Origin: PFJX01 sp040751755
GTDB lineage: Bacteria > Pseudomonadota > Gammaproteobacteria > Burkholderiales > Thiobacillaceae
Direction: 5' to 3'
DNA length: 64,000 nucleotides
Assembly: GCA_040751755.1 (NCBI GenBank)
Contig: JBFMHC010000025.1
Coordinates: 1-64,000 of the forward strand
Both the position numbers and the translations under genes were made by a program. A model generated the notes under the pieces. It made no database searches, was not told where the DNA came from, and saw nothing but the letters and a program-made list of their open reading frames with translations. Below, in pieces: positions 1 to 8,685 of the stretch. The first letter of the stretch is position 1. The number at the start of each line of letters is the position of its first letter.

Positions 1-80
1 CCCACGAAGGGGCTTGCTGGAGCCCAAGAACCGTTCAGCATCTGTTTCGATCCCATCCTACGAAACGATATTGACCCTGA

Positions 81-100
81 ACTCGTCGCCACGAACGAGT
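81..100. promoter_or_regulatory. Small dyad upstream of the chemotaxis cluster
   Basis: Bases 81-86 (ACTCGT) and 95-100 (ACGAGT) form a perfect 6-bp inverted repeat around an 8-base centre, about 50 bases before the first che gene. It could be an operator or chance. The rest of bases 1-151 shows no gene and no convincing promoter. Confidence 0.2.
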
Positions 101-151
101 GGGCGGGGTAGTGCAGAGGTTCCCTAATTGTCTTTTGGGAGCGGTAGCCCG

Positions 152-517
152 ATGAAAACAGTCTTGTGTGTCGATGATTCCAGCACGGTCCTCCTCAGCC
201 TTTCCGGCATCCTTGGCAAGGCCGGCTACGGCGTCGAGAAGGCCACCAGCGCCGAGGAGGCCCTGGGCAAACTGAACGGGACGATGAAGCCCGACCTGAT
301 CATCACCGACCTCAACATGCCCGGCAAGAACGGCATCGAATTCATCAAGGAGGTGCGCCAGAAGCCGGCCTACCGCTTCGTGCCCATCCTCTTCCTCACC
401 ACCGAATCGCAGCAGGACAAGCGCCAGGAGGCCAAGGCCGCCGGCGCCTCCGGGTGGCTGGTCAAGCCGGTCAATGGCGACGAGCTGATCAACACCATCA
501 AGCTCGTCGTCCGCTGA
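152..517 (+). CDS. CheY-like single-domain response regulator
   Basis: A 121-residue protein that is a lone receiver domain. It begins MKTVLCVDDSSTVL, with the acidic pair at 8-9. The phosphoacceptor is the aspartate in LIITDLNMPG, and the conserved lysine sits in LVKPVNG near the end. The ATG at 152 follows a GGGAGCGG ribosome-binding site; the frame stays open a little further upstream but lacks a better start. It leads the chemotaxis cluster, so it is the likely output CheY acting on a motor or other target after CheA phosphorylation. It could instead be a phosphate sink. Domain call firm, exact target inferred. Confidence 0.9.
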   Translation: MKTVLCVDDSSTVLLSLSGILGKAGYGVEKATSAEEALGKLNGTMKPDLIITDLNMPGKNGIEFIKEVRQKPAYRFVPILFLTTESQQDKRQEAKAAGASGWLVKPVNGDELINTIKLVVR

Positions 518-524
518 GGCCTGC

Positions 525-1808
525 ATGCAGACCTGTGCGAAGACCTTCGTCAACCGGCTCCTTGTCAGCAACCTCGCCGCCGCCGTCCTGATCCTCATCC
601 TGATCGTCGCCCTGCACGATCAGCTGCATGCCTACCTGTTCACCCCGCTCGGCCTGCCCGAATACGGCGAGGACGCGCTGGCGGCGCTGGTGGTCCTGGC
701 GGGGGCGCTGGTCTTCTCCTACCTGATATCGCGGCTGGTGTACCGCGACACCTTCTTCGGCGCCGACCAGGCCTTCCTGGAGCGGGAGGCGTCGCGCGCA
801 GACGAGCGCCAGATCGCGGCCGAGGTCGCCGGGCAGCTCGAGGGGTACCGCAAGTTCAACGAGGTCGCGCGCGGCCACATCGACAGCGTCATCAAGCAGA
901 CCGAGGAGGCCGCCTACGGCATCGTCGAGCAGCTGCAGTCGATCGACGGCAAGCTCGGCGAACTCACCATGCTCGCGAGCAACGGCAGCGGCGATGCGGG
1001 CGCGCAGATGGCCGCCACCGAGGTGGAGTCGCGCGCCAACCGGCAGGCCATCGACGAGATGCGCGCCTACGTCGCCAGGCGCGGCGGCGAGGCGCAGCGC
1101 GACAAGGAGCGCGTGGAGGCGGTGGTCCGCGAGGCGGAGCAGCTGGAGGGCATCGTCCAGTTGATCAAGCACATCGCCGGGCAGACCAATCTGCTCGCCC
1201 TCAACGCCGCCATCGAGGCGGCGCGCGCCGGCGAGGCGGGGCGCGGCTTCGCCGTGGTGGCGGACGAGGTGCGCAAGCTGTCCATGCAGACCGGCGATGC
1301 CGTCACGCAGATCAGCCGGGGTATCCAGGACGTCGCCGGCGCCATCCAGGGCCAGTTCGCCGACAAGCTCTCCGACAGCAGCCTGAACGAGGAGAGCGAC
1401 CTCCTGGAACGCATCACCGTCCAGCTCGACAACATGGAGCGGCGCTATCTGGCCCTCGCCGGGCAGAGCAACGCCGCGCTCGGCGCCATCCAGCGCACCA
1501 GCGAGGAGATCGCCGGCATGTTCGTGCAGGCGATGTCCAGCGTGCAGTTCCAGGACGTGGTGCGTCAGCAGCTCGAGCACGTCGCCCAGGCCTCGGGGCG
1601 TCTCGACGCGCATGCCGAGCAACTGGCGGAGGCGCTGCGCCGGCTGGAGGCGGGGCAGGCACTGCCCACCCCCCTGGAGGTGCAGCTGCAGGAAATGTTC
1701 GGCAGTTACGTCATGGCGCAGCAGCGCGCCGTGCACCAGCGCAGCGCCGGCGCGGCCGGAGGGAGCGACGAAGGTACCTCGGCCCCGCCCAAGATCGAAT
1801 TGTTTTGA
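525..1808 (+). CDS. Short methyl-accepting chemotaxis protein
   Basis: A 427-residue membrane protein with two predicted membrane helices near residues 15-32 and 48-68 and only a very short segment between them, so it has almost no periplasmic sensor. A long helical cytoplasmic part follows. The receptor hairpin tip (QTNLLALNAAIEAARAGEAG) lies near residues 222-241, followed by GRGFAVVADEVRKL. Near the C-terminus SSVQFQDVVRQQLEHV is a motif seen in small receptor-like proteins of beta- and gammaproteobacteria. It starts 7 bases after the CheY-like gene. It probably senses a cytoplasmic or membrane state and couples to CheA/CheW; the ligand is unknown. Confidence 0.85.
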   Translation: MQTCAKTFVNRLLVSNLAAAVLILILIVALHDQLHAYLFTPLGLPEYGEDALAALVVLAGALVFSYLISRLVYRDTFFGADQAFLEREASRADERQIAAEVAGQLEGYRKFNEVARGHIDSVIKQTEEAAYGIVEQLQSIDGKLGELTMLASNGSGDAGAQMAATEVESRANRQAIDEMRAYVARRGGEAQRDKERVEAVVREAEQLEGIVQLIKHIAGQTNLLALNAAIEAARAGEAGRGFAVVADEVRKLSMQTGDAVTQISRGIQDVAGAIQGQFADKLSDSSLNEESDLLERITVQLDNMERRYLALAGQSNAALGAIQRTSEEIAGMFVQAMSSVQFQDVVRQQLEHVAQASGRLDAHAEQLAEALRRLEAGQALPTPLEVQLQEMFGSYVMAQQRAVHQRSAGAAGGSDEGTSAPPKIELF

Positions 1809-1819
1809 GGGGAGGTCGC

Positions 1820-2125
1820 ATGCAACAAGCGAATGTCGAGCGCCTGACGCCCGTCGGCGAGATGACCATCTACAACGCGCTGGAGACGAAGGCGCGGCTG
1901 CTCGCCGCCCTGGAGGGGTGCGCCGAGCTGGAGCTGGACCTGTCGCAGGTCACCGAGATCGACACCGCAGGCTTCCAGCTGCTGCTGCTGGCGAAGAAGA
2001 CCGCCTGCAAGGACGGCAAGGCCCTGCGCCTGGTCGCGCACAGTGCCGCGGTGCGCGACGTGCTCGACCTCTACGACATGGCGACCTTCTTCGGCGACCC
2101 GATGGTCATCCCCGCGCACGAGTAA
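1820..2125 (+). CDS. STAS-domain protein in the chemotaxis operon
   Basis: A 101-residue single STAS domain (anti-sigma-factor-antagonist fold). The typical core is ELDLSQVTEIDTAGFQLLLLA: the Asp-Thr-Ala stretch occupies the place where related proteins carry the phosphorylatable Ser/Thr. The start at 1820 follows a GGGGAGG ribosome-binding site; an upstream TTG overlapping the previous stop is less likely. Its place between a receptor gene and cheA suggests a scaffold or switch in this pathway. No cognate kinase of the SpoIIAB/RsbW type is seen nearby. Function in chemotaxis is inferred from context only. Confidence 0.85.
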   Translation: MQQANVERLTPVGEMTIYNALETKARLLAALEGCAELELDLSQVTEIDTAGFQLLLLAKKTACKDGKALRLVAHSAAVRDVLDLYDMATFFGDPMVIPAHE

Positions 2126-2152
2126 CCCAACGCATTCCACCGAGGGCATCAC

Positions 2153-4351
2153 ATGGATGAACTGCAACAGGCGTTCGCGCAGGAGAGCGGCGAGCAGCTG
2201 GAACATATCGAGGACACCCTGCTGCTGCTGGAAAAGAATCCGGACGACCGCGAGGCGGTCAATGCCCTGTTTCGCTATGCCCACACCATCAAGGGCGCGG
2301 CCGGGGTGGTCGAATGCGGCTTCATCGTCGAGTTCACCCACGTGGTGGAGAACGTGCTGGACGAGCTGCGCGACGGCGCCATCGCGGTCACGCCGGACCT
2401 GATCGCCCTGCTGCTCAACTGCAAGGACCACATCGGCGCCCTGCTCGGCGTGTTCGTGGATGGCGCCGAGTCGCCGGACGAGGAGCTGCTGGCCCGCGGC
2501 GGCCGCCTGACCGAGCGCCTGCGCGCCTTCCTGCCGGCGTCCGCGTCCCTGCCCGCCACCACCCCCGACGCCGACGTCGAGGTGAGCGGCGGCGGCCCGG
2601 TGGGCACCGATTGCTGGCACATCTCCATCCGCTTCGGCACCGGCGTGCTGAGGAGCGGCATGGACCCGCTCTCCTTCCTGCGCTACCTCGCCACCCTGGG
2701 CGAGATCGTCCACCTGACCACCCTCTGCGACAGCCTGCCGTTGGGCGACGAGAAGGACCCGGAGTCGTGCTACCTGGGTCTGGAGATCGACTTCAACACC
2801 ACGGTCGACAAGGCACGCATCGAGAAGGTGTTCGAGTTCGTGCGCGACGACTGCCTGCTGCGCATCCTGCCGCCGCACTCCAAGCTGGGCGAATACCTGC
2901 AGCTGATCGAGAGCCTGCCCGAGGACAACATGCGCCTGGGCGAGATCCTCTTGAAGACCGGCGTGCTGACCGAGCAGGAACTGGCCGAGGGTCTGCGCAT
3001 GCAGGCCCTCAACCAGCCGCCCGCCGACGAGGCCGCGCCGCCGCCGCCGCTCGGGGAGATCCTCGTGGAGCGCCAGGTGGTGCAGAAGGAGCTGGTCGAG
3101 GCCGCGGTCGCCAAGCAGGCGCAGGTCAGCGAGAAGAAGGCCCTGGAGGCCAAGCTGGTGCGTGTGCACGCGGACAAGCTGGACAAGCTCATCAACCTGG
3201 TCGGCGAGCTGGTGATCGCCGGCGCCGGCGCGCAGATGCTGGCGCTGCGCTGCGGCGACGGCACGCTGCAGGAGGCCACCTCGCTGATCTCACGCCTGGT
3301 GGAGGAGATCCGCGACGGCGCGCTGAAGCTGCGCATGGTGCAGATCGGCGAGACCTTCAACCGCTTCCACCGCGTCGTGCGCGACGTCTCGCGCGAGCTG
3401 GGCAAGGAGATCGAGCTCGTCATCACCGGCGCCGAGACCGAACTCGACAAGACCGTGGTGGAGAAGATCGGCGACCCGCTCATGCACCTGGTGCGCAACG
3501 CCATGGACCACGGCCTGGAAAGGCCCGAGACGCGCGTGCAGCGCGGCAAGCCGGCACGCGGCACGCTGCGGCTCAACGCCTACCATGACTCCGGCAGCAT
3601 CGTCATCGAGGTCTCCGACGACGGCGGCGGACTGAACCGCGACAAGATCCTCGCCAAGGCCATCGAGCGGGGCATCGTCTCCGCGGAGCAGAGCCTCTCC
3701 GACCGCGAGATCTACCAGCTCATCTTCGAGCCCGGCTTCTCCACCGCCGATCAGGTGAGCAACCTCTCCGGCCGCGGCGTCGGCATGGACGTGGTGCGGA
3801 AGAACATCGAGTCGCTGCGCGGCACCATCGAGCTGGACAGCACCCCGGGCGAGGGCGCCACGGTGCGCATCCGCCTGCCGCTGACGCTGGCGATCATCGA
3901 CGGCTTCCTGGTGGGCGTCTCCGGCGCCTCCTACGTCATCCCGCTGGACATGGTGCTGGAGTGCGTCGAGCTGTCCGAGGCCGACCGGCGGATGGCGCAC
4001 CAGCGCAGCTACATCAACCTGCGCGGCGAGGTGCTCCCCTTCGTGCGACTGCGCGACCACTTCGAGCACGAGGGCGCCATGGCCAAGCGCGAGAACATCG
4101 TCGTCGTCCACTACGCGGGGCAGAAGGCGGGCATCGTCGTCGACGAGCTGCTGGGCGAGTTCCAGACCGTGATCAAGCCGCTGGGCCGGCTGTTCGCACA
4201 CCTCAAGGGCATCTCCGGCTCGACCATCCTCGGCAGCGGCGAGGTGGCGCTGATCCTGGACGTGCCCGCGTTGATCCAGCGCGCCGCCGGCAACGAGGCC
4301 CAGACCGCCTCGCTCGGCGCGCGCCAGAGCGGTGCGCCGCTGTTGCAGTGA
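2153..4351 (+). CDS. cheA: Chemotaxis histidine kinase CheA
   Basis: A 732-residue CheA. An Hpt domain occupies residues 1-105 with phosphoacceptor His44 in RYAHTIKG. The usual CheY-binding P2 region is not recognisable; instead two similar short units begin near residues 262 (LGEILLKTGVLTEQEL) and 300 (LGEILVERQVVQKEL), resembling the N-terminal repeats of type II secretion/MshE ATPases. Then come dimerisation helices (DKLDKLINLVGELVIAGA), an HATPase domain with the N-box HLVRNAMDHGLE near 447, and a C-terminal CheW-like domain. It autophosphorylates on receptor signal and passes phosphate to CheY and CheB. Confidence 0.97.
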   Translation: MDELQQAFAQESGEQLEHIEDTLLLLEKNPDDREAVNALFRYAHTIKGAAGVVECGFIVEFTHVVENVLDELRDGAIAVTPDLIALLLNCKDHIGALLGVFVDGAESPDEELLARGGRLTERLRAFLPASASLPATTPDADVEVSGGGPVGTDCWHISIRFGTGVLRSGMDPLSFLRYLATLGEIVHLTTLCDSLPLGDEKDPESCYLGLEIDFNTTVDKARIEKVFEFVRDDCLLRILPPHSKLGEYLQLIESLPEDNMRLGEILLKTGVLTEQELAEGLRMQALNQPPADEAAPPPPLGEILVERQVVQKELVEAAVAKQAQVSEKKALEAKLVRVHADKLDKLINLVGELVIAGAGAQMLALRCGDGTLQEATSLISRLVEEIRDGALKLRMVQIGETFNRFHRVVRDVSRELGKEIELVITGAETELDKTVVEKIGDPLMHLVRNAMDHGLERPETRVQRGKPARGTLRLNAYHDSGSIVIEVSDDGGGLNRDKILAKAIERGIVSAEQSLSDREIYQLIFEPGFSTADQVSNLSGRGVGMDVVRKNIESLRGTIELDSTPGEGATVRIRLPLTLAIIDGFLVGVSGASYVIPLDMVLECVELSEADRRMAHQRSYINLRGEVLPFVRLRDHFEHEGAMAKRENIVVVHYAGQKAGIVVDELLGEFQTVIKPLGRLFAHLKGISGSTILGSGEVALILDVPALIQRAAGNEAQTASLGARQSGAPLLQ

Positions 4352-4391
4352 ATCCAGCCAGATAATTGTCTTGTCAGAGAGGAGTAATCGT

Positions 4392-6020
4392 ATGTTCCAG
4401 AACATGAAGATCGGCACGCGCCTGGGTCTGGGCTTCGGCCTGGTGTTGCTGTTGCTGGCGGTCATCGCCTTCGTCGGCATCACCCGCCTGGGACAGTTGA
4501 ACGCCGGCGTGGAGTTGCTGGTCAAGGACCGCTATCCGAAGACGGTGCTGGCCAACGACGTCATCGACAACATCAACATCATCGCCCGCGCCATGCGCAA
4601 CACCCTGATCCTGGACGATCGCGGCGAGGTCGAGAAGGAACTCGGGCGCATCGTGGAGGCGCGCAAGAACATCAAGGACCGCCTGGAGAAGCTGGAGTCC
4701 AGCATCACCAGCGACAAGGGCAAGGAGATGTTCAAGGCAGTCACCGACGCCCGCGCGGCCTTCGTGGGCGGCCAGGACCAGTTCCTCAAGCTCGTCGCCG
4801 AGGGGAAGCAGGCCGAGGCCAAGGTGCTGCTGGTCACCGAGCTGCGCGCCAAGCAGCAGGTCTACTTCAAGGCGGTGAACGACCTCATCACCTACCAGGG
4901 CAAGCTGATGGAGGAGACCGGCCAGGAGGCGATCGACACCTACAACGCGGCGCGTACCCTGATGCTCATCCTGGCCGCCGCCGCCTTCGTGATCGGCGCC
5001 GGCGGCGCCCTCTGGGTCACCCGCTCGATCACCCGGCCGCTGGGCCAGGCGGTGGGCGTGGCCAACCAGCTGGCGGAGGGTGACCTGAACGCGAAGATCG
5101 AGGTCAGCAGCCGCGACGAGACGGGCATGCTGCTCGCCGCCATGCAGAACATGGTCGCCCGGCTGTCGCAGATCATCACCGACGTGCGTGCCTCCGCCGA
5201 CCATCTCTCCTCCGCCTCCGAGGAGGTCGCGGCCACCGCGCAGTCGCTCTCGCAGGCATCGAGCGAGCAGGCCGCCTCGGTGGAGGAGACCTCCGCCTCC
5301 GTGGAGCAGATGTCCGCCTCCATCAACCAGAACACCGAGAACGCCAAGGTCACCGACACCATGGCCTCGCAGGCCGCCAGGCAGGCCACCGAGGGCGGCG
5401 AGGCGGTGGGTCAGACCGTCTCGGCCATGAAGCAGATCGCCGAGAAGATCGGCATCATCGACACCATCGCCTACCAGACCAACCTGCTGGCGCTCAACGC
5501 CGCCATCGAGGCGGCGCGAGCGGGCGAGCACGGCAAGGGCTTCGCCGTGGTGGCCGCCGAGGTGCGCAAGCTGGCCGAGCGCAGCCAGACCGCCGCGCAG
5601 GAGATCGGCGAGGTCGCCGCGAACAGCGTGCAGATGGCCGAGAAGGCCGGCAAGCTGCTCGACGAGATGGTGCCCTCGATCAACAAGACCTCCGACCTGG
5701 TGCAGGAGATCACCGCCGCCAGCGAGGAGCAGTCCTCCGGCGTCGCCCAGATCAACACGGCGATGAGCCAGCTCAACCAGATCACGCAGCAGAACGCCTC
5801 CTCGTCCGAGGAACTCGCCGCCACCGCCGAGGAGATGAGTGGCCAGGCGCAGCAGCTGCAGCAGGCCATGAGCTTCTTCAAACTCGGCACGGCCGCCCCC
5901 GCGGCCGCCGTGCACCGGGTAGCGGCGCCGGCCGCCAGGCCCGCCGCAGCCACGTCGCGCGTCGTCGCGCGCCGGGTCGAGGCGGTGACGCCGGACGAGT
6001 CGGAATTCGTGCGTTTCTGA
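4392..6020 (+). CDS. Methyl-accepting chemotaxis protein with C-terminal tether
   Basis: A 542-residue classical receptor: membrane helix at about 10-30, a four-helix-bundle periplasmic sensor to about 185, a second membrane helix, HAMP to about 265, then the signalling domain with tip QTNLLALNAAIEAARAGEHG. After the hairpin an Ala/Pro-rich linker of roughly 45 residues ends in DESEFVRF, which looks like the C-terminal pentapeptide that docks CheR or CheB. The start at 4392 follows GAGAGGAG; an in-frame extension upstream overlaps the end of cheA and is rejected. It lies between cheA and cheW, so it is presumably a dedicated receptor of this pathway. Ligand unknown. Confidence 0.93.
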   Translation: MFQNMKIGTRLGLGFGLVLLLLAVIAFVGITRLGQLNAGVELLVKDRYPKTVLANDVIDNINIIARAMRNTLILDDRGEVEKELGRIVEARKNIKDRLEKLESSITSDKGKEMFKAVTDARAAFVGGQDQFLKLVAEGKQAEAKVLLVTELRAKQQVYFKAVNDLITYQGKLMEETGQEAIDTYNAARTLMLILAAAAFVIGAGGALWVTRSITRPLGQAVGVANQLAEGDLNAKIEVSSRDETGMLLAAMQNMVARLSQIITDVRASADHLSSASEEVAATAQSLSQASSEQAASVEETSASVEQMSASINQNTENAKVTDTMASQAARQATEGGEAVGQTVSAMKQIAEKIGIIDTIAYQTNLLALNAAIEAARAGEHGKGFAVVAAEVRKLAERSQTAAQEIGEVAANSVQMAEKAGKLLDEMVPSINKTSDLVQEITAASEEQSSGVAQINTAMSQLNQITQQNASSSEELAATAEEMSGQAQQLQQAMSFFKLGTAAPAAAVHRVAAPAARPAAATSRVVARRVEAVTPDESEFVRF

Positions 6021-6031
6021 GGGGGCCGAGC

Positions 6032-6568
6032 ATGGGCGCAGTCATCCAGGCACAACAGAACAGGCCGGCCGTGGCGGAGGAGGATCAGAGCCAGTATCTG
6101 ACCTTCGCGCTGGGCGGCGAGATGTTCGCCATCGGCATCCTCCATATCAAGGAGATCATCGAGTACGGCAGCCTCACCGAGGTGCCGATGATGCCGGCGT
6201 TCATCCGCGGCGTGATCAACCTGCGCGGCGCCGTGGTGCCGGTGGTCGACCTGTCCGCGCGCTTCGGCAAGGGGGCGTCGGAGATCACGCGCAAGAGCTG
6301 CATCGTCATCATCGAGGTGCAGACCGAGGACGGGAAGCAGGACGTCGGCGTGGTCGTCGATGCCGTCTCCGAGGTGCTCGACATCCCCGCCGCCGAGATC
6401 GAGCCCGCGCCCGCCTTCGGCGCCAAGATCCGCGCCGACTTCATCGCCGGCATGGGCAAGGTCAACGGCCGTTTCGTCATCATCCTCAACGTCGACAAGG
6501 TCCTGTCGGTCAACGAGATGGCCATGCTCTCCGACGTCTCGGCGGCGACGGCCAACACCAGCGCCTGA
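6032..6568 (+). CDS. cheW: Chemotaxis coupling protein CheW
   Basis: A 178-residue single CheW-like domain. It starts its fold at YLTFALGGEMFAIGI and shows the family signature FIRGVINLRGAVVPVVDL. It bridges receptors and CheA in the signalling array. It sits 11 bases after a receptor gene and has a good ribosome-binding site (GAGGGGG) before ATG 6032. The C-terminal tail after about residue 160 is Ala/Ser-rich and probably disordered. Confidence 0.96.
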   Translation: MGAVIQAQQNRPAVAEEDQSQYLTFALGGEMFAIGILHIKEIIEYGSLTEVPMMPAFIRGVINLRGAVVPVVDLSARFGKGASEITRKSCIVIIEVQTEDGKQDVGVVVDAVSEVLDIPAAEIEPAPAFGAKIRADFIAGMGKVNGRFVIILNVDKVLSVNEMAMLSDVSAATANTSA

Positions 6569-6684
6569 CCTGGGGCGACGCCTCGGGCATTCCCCCTCTT
6601 TCCCAACCCCGCTTCCGGCGCCACACGCGGCCGGGGCGGTGGGCGGGCCGCACAAAAACGGTGCGTTTTTTGCCGCCGGTGTGC

Positions 6685-6711
6685 TCAAGTTTGGTGCCTG
6701 CCTGCCGTAAT
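6685..6711 (+). promoter_or_regulatory. Sigma-28 (FliA)-type promoter
   Basis: TCAAGTTT at 6685-6692, an 11-base spacer, then GCCGTAAT from 6704 matches the flagellar sigma-28 consensus (TAAAGTTT or TCAAG, 11 bases, GCCGATAA) with few mismatches. It lies in the 192-base gap between cheW and the next receptor, 50 bases before its ATG. This suggests the distal half of the cluster can be transcribed with late flagellar genes. Confidence 0.5.
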
Positions 6712-6760
6712 TGCCACGAGCCTCACCGAGTCTCTTTCATCAATAACAAGGATCCCTCTC

Positions 6761-8659
6761 ATGAATGCCCTGCTCGCGCCCGGTGTCGCCCTCATGGGTC
6801 GTCTGCGTTACGCCGGCAAGTTCAGCCTGATCAGCCTGCTGTTCGCCTTCCCCATCGCCATCATGAGCTATCTCCTGGTGAGCGAGATCAGCGCCGGTAT
6901 CGCCTTCGTCAACCGTGAACGGGCGGGGGTCGAGTACCTGACGCCCCTGCGCCAGGTGCTGGAGGGGGTGCAGCAGCATCGTGGCATGGCCAATGCCCTG
7001 CTGTCCGGCGACGCCTCGTTCGCCGACAAGCTCGCGGCCAAGGCGCACGAGGTCGAGGCGGCGATGCGTAAGGTCGAGGCCGTCGAGGCGCGGTACGGCG
7101 AGGACTTCAAGACCAGCGAGCATTGGCGCAAGATCGAGGCGGACTGGCAGCAGCTGAGCGGCGAGGTACGCGGCCTGCAGGCGGCGGAGAGCACGCGCCG
7201 TCACACCGAGCTGATCGCGCGCCTGACCGCCTTCTTCACCGAGGTGGCGGACGCCTCCAAGCTGACCCTGGACCCGGAGCTGGACAGCTACTACCTGATG
7301 GACGCCCTGGTGGTGCGCCTGCCCGCGCTGACTGAGGCGCTCGGCCAGGCGCGCGCCCTGGGCGCCGGCATCGCCACGCGCCAGGCCATCACGGTCGATG
7401 AGCGCGCGCGCCTGGCGGTGCGCCAGAACACCGCGCGCGAACTGCTGGAGGCGGCCAGCCATGGCCTGGAGGTGGCCGGCGGCGCCAACGCGACCGTCAA
7501 GGAACAGACCGAGGCGGAGATGGCGCACAACCGCCAGGCCGTGCAGGAATTCCTCGCCCTGGTCGGCACGCAGTTCGTCGAGGCGGAGGCGATCGGCATC
7601 GCCCCCAAGGCCTATTTCGATACCGCCACCCAGACCATAGGCGGCATCTACAGCCTCTACGACCACCTGCTGCCGGAGCTGGACAGGCTGCTCGCCGAGC
7701 GCGCCGGGCAGCTGGCCGGGAAGCGTCTCTGGATCGTCCTCGTGGTCAGCGTCTCGCTGCTGCTGGTGGCCTATCTCTATGTCGCCTTCTACCGCTCCGT
7801 CAGCCAGGTGGTGGGGCAGCTGGAAAGCGCCGCCAGCCGCATGGCCGAGGGCGACCTGACCGGTGACATCACGGTGAGCGGCCGCGACGAGCTGGCGCAC
7901 GTCGCCGAGGCGTTCGGCCGCATGGTCTGGCGGTTGCGCCAGATCGTCGGCGACGCGCGGCAGTCCGCCGAGCACCTCTCCACGGCCGCCGACGAGATCT
8001 CCGCCACCGCGCAGTCGCTCTCGCAGGCCGCCTCGGAGCAGGCCGCCTCGGTCGAGGAGACCTCCGCCTCGATCGAGCAGATGTCCGCCTCAATCAACCA
8101 GAACACCGAGAACGCCCGCGTCACCGAGAACATGGCCGCGGAGGCCGCGCGCGAGGCGACGGAAGGCGGCGAGGCGGTGGGCGAGACGGTTGCCGCCATG
8201 GGCATCATCGCCGAGCGCATCAGCGTCATCGACGACATCGCCTACCAGACCAACCTGCTGGCGCTCAACGCCGCCATCGAGGCGGCACGTGCGGGCGAGC
8301 ACGGCAAGGGCTTCGCCGTGGTGGCCGCCGAGGTGCGCAAGCTCGCCGAGCGCAGCCAGAAGGAATCGCAGGAGATCGGCGGCCTGGCCAGCACCAGCGT
8401 CGCCCTCGCCGGAAAGGCCGGCAGGCTGCTGGAGGAGATGGTGCCGTCGATCAACAAGACCGCCGGCCTGGTGCAGGAGATCGCCGCCGCGAGCGGCGAG
8501 CAGTCCGCGGGCGTCGCGCAGGTCAACACGGCGATGGGCCAGCTCAACCAGATCACGCAGCAGAACGCCTCCTCGTCCGAACAGCTCGCCGCCACCGCCG
8601 AGGAGATGAGCGGACAGGCGCAGCAGTTGCAGAACCTGATGGCCTTCTTCAAGGTTTGA
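6761..8659 (+). CDS. Methyl-accepting chemotaxis protein
   Basis: A 632-residue receptor. A first membrane helix (about 25-45) is followed by a large periplasmic region of about 275 residues. This starts with VQQHRGMANALLSGD, a motif reminiscent of helical NIT-type sensors. A second membrane helix (about 325-346), HAMP, and a signalling domain with the tip QTNLLALNAAIEAARAGEHG follow. It ends directly after the hairpin (MAFFKV) with no tether, unlike the receptor before cheW. The signalling halves of the two receptors are nearly the same protein, suggesting duplication or gene conversion. Ligand not known. Confidence 0.93.
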   Translation: MNALLAPGVALMGRLRYAGKFSLISLLFAFPIAIMSYLLVSEISAGIAFVNRERAGVEYLTPLRQVLEGVQQHRGMANALLSGDASFADKLAAKAHEVEAAMRKVEAVEARYGEDFKTSEHWRKIEADWQQLSGEVRGLQAAESTRRHTELIARLTAFFTEVADASKLTLDPELDSYYLMDALVVRLPALTEALGQARALGAGIATRQAITVDERARLAVRQNTARELLEAASHGLEVAGGANATVKEQTEAEMAHNRQAVQEFLALVGTQFVEAEAIGIAPKAYFDTATQTIGGIYSLYDHLLPELDRLLAERAGQLAGKRLWIVLVVSVSLLLVAYLYVAFYRSVSQVVGQLESAASRMAEGDLTGDITVSGRDELAHVAEAFGRMVWRLRQIVGDARQSAEHLSTAADEISATAQSLSQAASEQAASVEETSASIEQMSASINQNTENARVTENMAAEAAREATEGGEAVGETVAAMGIIAERISVIDDIAYQTNLLALNAAIEAARAGEHGKGFAVVAAEVRKLAERSQKESQEIGGLASTSVALAGKAGRLLEEMVPSINKTAGLVQEIAAASGEQSAGVAQVNTAMGQLNQITQQNASSSEQLAATAEEMSGQAQQLQNLMAFFKV

Positions 8660-8685
8660 GCACGGGACAGCACGGGGAGATCGGT

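Noticed and set aside
1..151. Attachment site or partial gene at the window start
   Set aside because: No frame with coding character, tRNA end or repeated boundary could be seen.
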